Source: Sulfurovum sp. (GTDB taxonomy: Bacteria > Campylobacterota > Campylobacteria > Campylobacterales > Sulfurovaceae). Taken from it: a DNA stretch of 64,000 bases. Of the stretch, positions 61,129 to 64,000 are shown piece by piece. Position 1 is the first letter of the stretch; each line of letters starts with the position of its first letter. The stretch lies in NCBI GenBank assembly GCA_027082955.1, contig JALWTA010000004.1, positions 1-64,000 on the forward strand, written 5' to 3'. The position numbers and the translations under genes are program-made. The notes below the pieces were generated by a model. The model worked only from the letters and a program-made list of their open reading frames with translations. It was not told the DNA's origin and made no database searches.

Positions 61129-62592
61129 TTACAATATATCACCTTTAATAGTCATCAACCCCTTCTGCATCAAACGGGACATGAATGATGTAGTATCTTC
61201 ATTGCTTGTCGGGGCAATCGTACTTAAAAGTGCAAACTCATCGGCAAACCTGTCAAGAAAGGCTGTTGTAAAAAGTCCCTTTTGAAAATCATCATCTTCA
61301 ACAATCGCTCTGTGCAGAGGTAGGTTGGTTTTGATCCCTTCTATGTAGTATTCATCGAGTGCCCTTTTGGCTTTGTGAATAACGCCTTCCCAATCAAGTG
61401 CCCAAACGATCAATTTTGAAACCATTGAATCATAATGCGGTGGAATCGCATAGCCACTGTAGATACCGCTGTCCAGTCTCACTCCCGGACCACCCGGTGT
61501 CAAATACTCCCCAATCGTACCAAAGGATGGCATAAACTCTTTTTGCGGATCTTCGGCATTTATACGAAACTCTATAGCATACCCTCTAAACTGTATCTCC
61601 TCTTGCAGAAAATGGAGTGTATCACCCTCTGCAATCTGAATCATCCGCTGAATAAGATCAACACCGGTAATGGTTTCCGTCACAGGATGTTCCACCTGAA
61701 TACGGGTATTCATCTCTATAAAATAGATCGTATCCTCTTCATCGACAAGAAACTCAAGGGTACCGACACTCTCATACCCTAAACGATAAATCGCCTTTTG
61801 TGCAATACGATAAAGCTCTTTACGTGTCTGTGCATTTAATCTTGGTGAGGGAGATATCTCTATGACTTTTTGGTGTCGCCTTTGAATCGAACAATCTCTT
61901 TCTCCTAAATGAACAACATTCCCATATTTGTCTGCAATGATCTGCACTTCGATATGGCGTGGATTTTTAATATATTTTTCAACAAAAAGATCACCATTTC
62001 CAAAATATTTTTCTGCTTCAGATCTGGCTGCATCAAATGCCAAAACAAATGATTTTGCTGTTTCAACAATACGCATACCCCTACCACCTCCGCCAAATGC
62101 CGCTTTGATAATAACAGGATATCCAATCTCTTCGGCTATCTTTTGTGCCTCCTCTATATTGTGTACAGGTGTAGGTGTTCCTTCAATCACAGGTACACCA
62201 ATCTCTTTCATTTTCTCTTTTGATGCAATCTTGTCTCCAAACAGTGCAATATGCTCCGGACTTGGACCAACGAAGATAATACCGTTTTTTTGACACGCTT
62301 TGGCAAATTCTGCACTCTCTGAAAGAAAACCGTAACCCGGATGAATCGCATCACATCGGTTTGTTTTTGCCACATGAACAATATTGTCATAGTCCAAATA
62401 AACCTGCACAGGATGTCCTTGCAGTTCTATGGTCTGATCTGCTTTTTTTACCCAGACTCCCTCTTTATCTGCGGTAGAGTGTACCACAACACTCGTAATG
62501 CCAAGTTCTTTACAGGCTCTTATAATCCGCAGTGCGATTTCACCGCGATTGGCGATAAGCAGTTTAGAAATTTTCTTTTTTATATTTTTCAT
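61129..62592 (-). CDS. Biotin carboxylase subunit (AccC / PycA)
   Basis: 487 aa from the ATG at 62592 (AGGAG 5 nt upstream). KLLIANRGEIALRIIRACKELG opens the biotin carboxylase N-domain; the ATP-grasp has GFGGGGRGMRIV, and EMNTRIQVEHPVTE and FRINAED mark the active site. Carboxylates biotin using ATP and bicarbonate. It could serve acetyl-CoA carboxylase or, with the oadA/pycB-like subunit at 5962-7758, a two-subunit pyruvate carboxylase; no accB is adjacent, which favours the latter slightly. Confidence 0.92.
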   Translation of the reverse strand: MKNIKKKISKLLIANRGEIALRIIRACKELGITSVVVHSTADKEGVWVKKADQTIELQGHPVQVYLDYDNIVHVAKTNRCDAIHPGYGFLSESAEFAKACQKNGIIFVGPSPEHIALFGDKIASKEKMKEIGVPVIEGTPTPVHNIEEAQKIAEEIGYPVIIKAAFGGGGRGMRIVETAKSFVLAFDAARSEAEKYFGNGDLFVEKYIKNPRHIEVQIIADKYGNVVHLGERDCSIQRRHQKVIEISPSPRLNAQTRKELYRIAQKAIYRLGYESVGTLEFLVDEEDTIYFIEMNTRIQVEHPVTETITGVDLIQRMIQIAEGDTLHFLQEEIQFRGYAIEFRINAEDPQKEFMPSFGTIGEYLTPGGPGVRLDSGIYSGYAIPPHYDSMVSKLIVWALDWEGVIHKAKRALDEYYIEGIKTNLPLHRAIVEDDDFQKGLFTTAFLDRFADEFALLSTIAPTSNEDTTSFMSRLMQKGLMTIKGDIL

Positions 62593-62612
62593 CAAAGCTC
62601 CTTTTTTTCGGC

Positions 62613-62618
62613 ATTATA
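62613..62618 (-). promoter_or_regulatory. -10 box of the biotin carboxylase gene
   Basis: TATAAT on the minus strand, 20 nt upstream of the start; no good -35 is seen. Confidence 0.45.
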
Positions 62619-62675
62619 ACTTCTAACATTTCAGAATCTCTACACTTTATTTGGTTAAAAAATTATCCTTTTTTG

Positions 62676-62704
62676 TTATAAAAATCTCTTTATATTGCTA
62701 TAAT
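62676..62704 (+). promoter_or_regulatory. Extended -10 promoter of the AraC-type gene
   Basis: TGCTATAAT with -10 box at 62699-62704; TTATAA 17 nt upstream (62676-62681) is a weak -35. The start codon at 62712 is at the expected transcription start, so the mRNA may be leaderless. Confidence 0.55.
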
Positions 62705-62711
62705 ACTCTTT

Positions 62712-63566
62712 ATGAAAAGAGAAACATACTGGAAACATGTACGTATTGCAAACGATTTGATGTACTATATCTATACCAATATTGATACTCCTATCAATAT
62801 TGATGAGATAGCAGAGACATTTGCCATAGACAAGTTTTACCTCCACAAAATCTTCAAAAATGTTTTTGGCAGAAATATTTACGAGAGTATCAAAGCTATT
62901 CGTTTACAGAAAGCATCCAATCTGCTTATTACAAATAGACACTCTACCATCAGTGAAGTTGCAAATGCTTGCGGATACAGTTCACAAACTTCCTTTATCC
63001 GTGCCTTTAAAGAGCGTTTTGGCATGACACCTGGAAAGTGGAGGAAAGGAGGCTATCTTCATTACTCCGGCATCTTGCTACAAGACAGCCCCAGCCGTCA
63101 CTTAAATATAAGCGAACCGGAAATCGTAAAACAACCTTCCCTCTACGCTTTTTATATTAGAGACAATGGTTATGGTGTACACATCAAACGCTCATGGCAA
63201 AAACTCCAAACACTTATTTATACACTGGATTTGAAACAATACAGACTTATCTCTCTCTTTCATGACAACCCTGCTATTACAGCGCTTGAGAGATGCCAAC
63301 ATGTGTCAGCCTTATCGATAGAAAAACACAAAAAGAATATCAACTTGCCCCAATTTAAGATTGAAGGTGGTGTATATGCATGCTTTCATGTCACAGGGGG
63401 AAGAGAAGATTTGCTGCCGTTCATTCGATGGGTATACCACACCTGGTTACCACAAAGCGGTTACGAAACCACTACCAAGCCACCTTATGCCATCTATCAT
63501 ACAAATCACCATCTTAGTAAAGATGGAAGTTTCAATATGGATTTTTATCTTTCAATAATGCTGTGA
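62712..63566 (+). CDS. AraC-family regulator with GyrI-like ligand domain
   Basis: 284 aa. N-terminal double helix-turn-helix (about 10-115) with INIDEIAETFAIDKFYLHKIFKNVFG and ISEVANACGYSSQTSFIRAFKERFGMTPGKWR. The C-terminal half (about 130-284) is a GyrI-like/SOUL-type ligand-binding fold, as in Rob. Such proteins activate drug or stress defence when bound to hydrophobic compounds. Likely target: the YfdX-like gene just downstream. No Shine-Dalgarno before the start. Confidence 0.9.
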   Translation: MKRETYWKHVRIANDLMYYIYTNIDTPINIDEIAETFAIDKFYLHKIFKNVFGRNIYESIKAIRLQKASNLLITNRHSTISEVANACGYSSQTSFIRAFKERFGMTPGKWRKGGYLHYSGILLQDSPSRHLNISEPEIVKQPSLYAFYIRDNGYGVHIKRSWQKLQTLIYTLDLKQYRLISLFHDNPAITALERCQHVSALSIEKHKKNINLPQFKIEGGVYACFHVTGGREDLLPFIRWVYHTWLPQSGYETTTKPPYAIYHTNHHLSKDGSFNMDFYLSIML

Positions 63567-63619
63567 TATTTCTGCCTTTAGTGTCAGCCAGCTAACAGTA
63601 ACTATTATCTTTTTACATC

Positions 63620-63625
63620 TATACT
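63620..63625 (+). promoter_or_regulatory. Possible -10 box of the YfdX-like gene
   Basis: TATACT, 28 nt upstream of the start and without a clear -35, as expected for a promoter needing an activator. The flanking 63567-63619 contains no gene. Confidence 0.35.
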
Positions 63626-63653
63626 TTGAACATACCAACACAAAGGATTTATG

Positions 63654-64000
63654 ATGAAAAAAAACGTATTACTCTCAGTATTGACATGCGGACTCCTTTT
63701 TGGAGCGACAGGACTACAGGCACACAGCACCAAAAAAGAACTTGTCAATCAGGTTGTACAGCAGCAGATAAAAGACCGAAAACAGGCACCAAAAGAGATT
63801 GTATCCGGGATGAAAAGCACCTATGAAGCCCTTCAGGCAATGCAGAGAGGTAAAAAAGAGGCTGCCCAAAAAACACTTGAAACAGCAACAAAAAGTTTCG
63901 ATGCAGCACTCAAAGCTGATCCTACACTCGATCTTGTACCGGTTGATGAACGTTTTCAGGCATATGCATTTCTCGGTAACTCCAATGCAATTGCTGCAAG
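63654..64000 (+). CDS. YfdX-like exported protein, cut by window end
   Basis: First 115 residues only; the frame is open at the window edge. ATG at 63654 with AGGA 6 nt upstream. Signal peptide at 1-24 (ending LQAHS). The mature part is helical: ALQAMQRGKKEAAQKTLETA, then DAALKADPTLDLVPVDER, matching the YfdX family of stress-linked periplasmic proteins. Probably controlled by the AraC/GyrI-type regulator upstream. Confidence 0.7.
   Translation, partial: MKKNVLLSVLTCGLLFGATGLQAHSTKKELVNQVVQQQIKDRKQAPKEIVSGMKSTYEALQAMQRGKKEAAQKTLETATKSFDAALKADPTLDLVPVDERFQAYAFLGNSNAIAA

Overview
The window looks like a chromosomal segment of a Campylobacterota (Epsilonproteobacteria) member close to Sulfurovum or Sulfurimonas. 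That placement is inferred from gene content: an Oad-type oxaloacetate decarboxylase with PEP carboxykinase, a three-cysteine sulfide:quinone oxidoreductase-like flavoprotein, a membrane polyferredoxin, many thioredoxin-fold proteins and several efflux systems. Coding density is very high. Most genes lie on the minus strand in long, tightly packed operons, and no gene-free stretch exceeds 300 bases. I found no rRNA, tRNA, CRISPR array or complete insertion sequence.

Layout. 0.1-8.0 kb: magnesium transport (mgtE plus a CNNM-type protein), pckA and the oadG-oadA-oadB operon. 8.1-12.2 kb: DEAD-box helicase, uppP and an ABC exporter, with a short tandem repeat at 9.6 kb. 12.3-15.8 kb: a ZIP metal transporter on the plus strand, then oleate hydratase followed by two half-size permeases. 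15.9-24.0 kb: a type I restriction-modification locus (hsdR-hsdS-X-Y-hsdM-Z). X and Y are an AT-rich gene pair, a soluble protein plus a small four-helix membrane protein, whose layout recalls RexAB-type exclusion systems. A small nucleotidyltransferase follows. 24.0-30.1 kb: SelO and a four-gene MacAB-like tripartite efflux operon. 30.1-37.0 kb: a 12-gene redox/metal operon (ArsP-type permease, thioredoxin-fold proteins, desulforedoxin-rubrerythrin, FmdE-like protein, CcdA-like protein, CDF transporter, K+-channel-like protein) behind a promoter whose -35 box overlaps a perfect ATCAA-N6-TTGAT palindrome.

37.1-40.1 kb: polyferredoxin, a carboxymuconolactone decarboxylase-like protein and the SQR-like flavoprotein. 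40.3-47.1 kb: a TetR-controlled RND efflux operon whose promoter carries stacked dyads. 47.2-48.0 kb: a toxin-antitoxin pair and a small ribbon-helix-helix protein. 48.1-56.6 kb: a six-gene operon ppsA-eno-gap-fba-lpd-like-MBL nuclease, with a Crp/Fnr-type regulator upstream. 57.4-64.0 kb: a Bax-inhibitor protein, a second (RelB-YafQ) toxin-antitoxin pair, an APC permease, a DUF202 protein, the biotin carboxylase subunit of an acetyl-CoA or pyruvate carboxylase, an AraC/GyrI-like regulator and the start of a YfdX-like gene running off the window.

Working together: pckA, oadGAB, ppsA and the biotin carboxylase all act at the PEP-pyruvate-oxaloacetate node, and fba, gap and eno extend this to gluconeogenesis. 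This fits an organism that fixes carbon by the reductive TCA cycle and builds sugars upward from C3-C4 acids. The best candidates for undescribed biology are the X-Y pair inside the hsd locus, the 12-gene thiol-redox/permease operon, and the oleate hydratase/split-permease operon.
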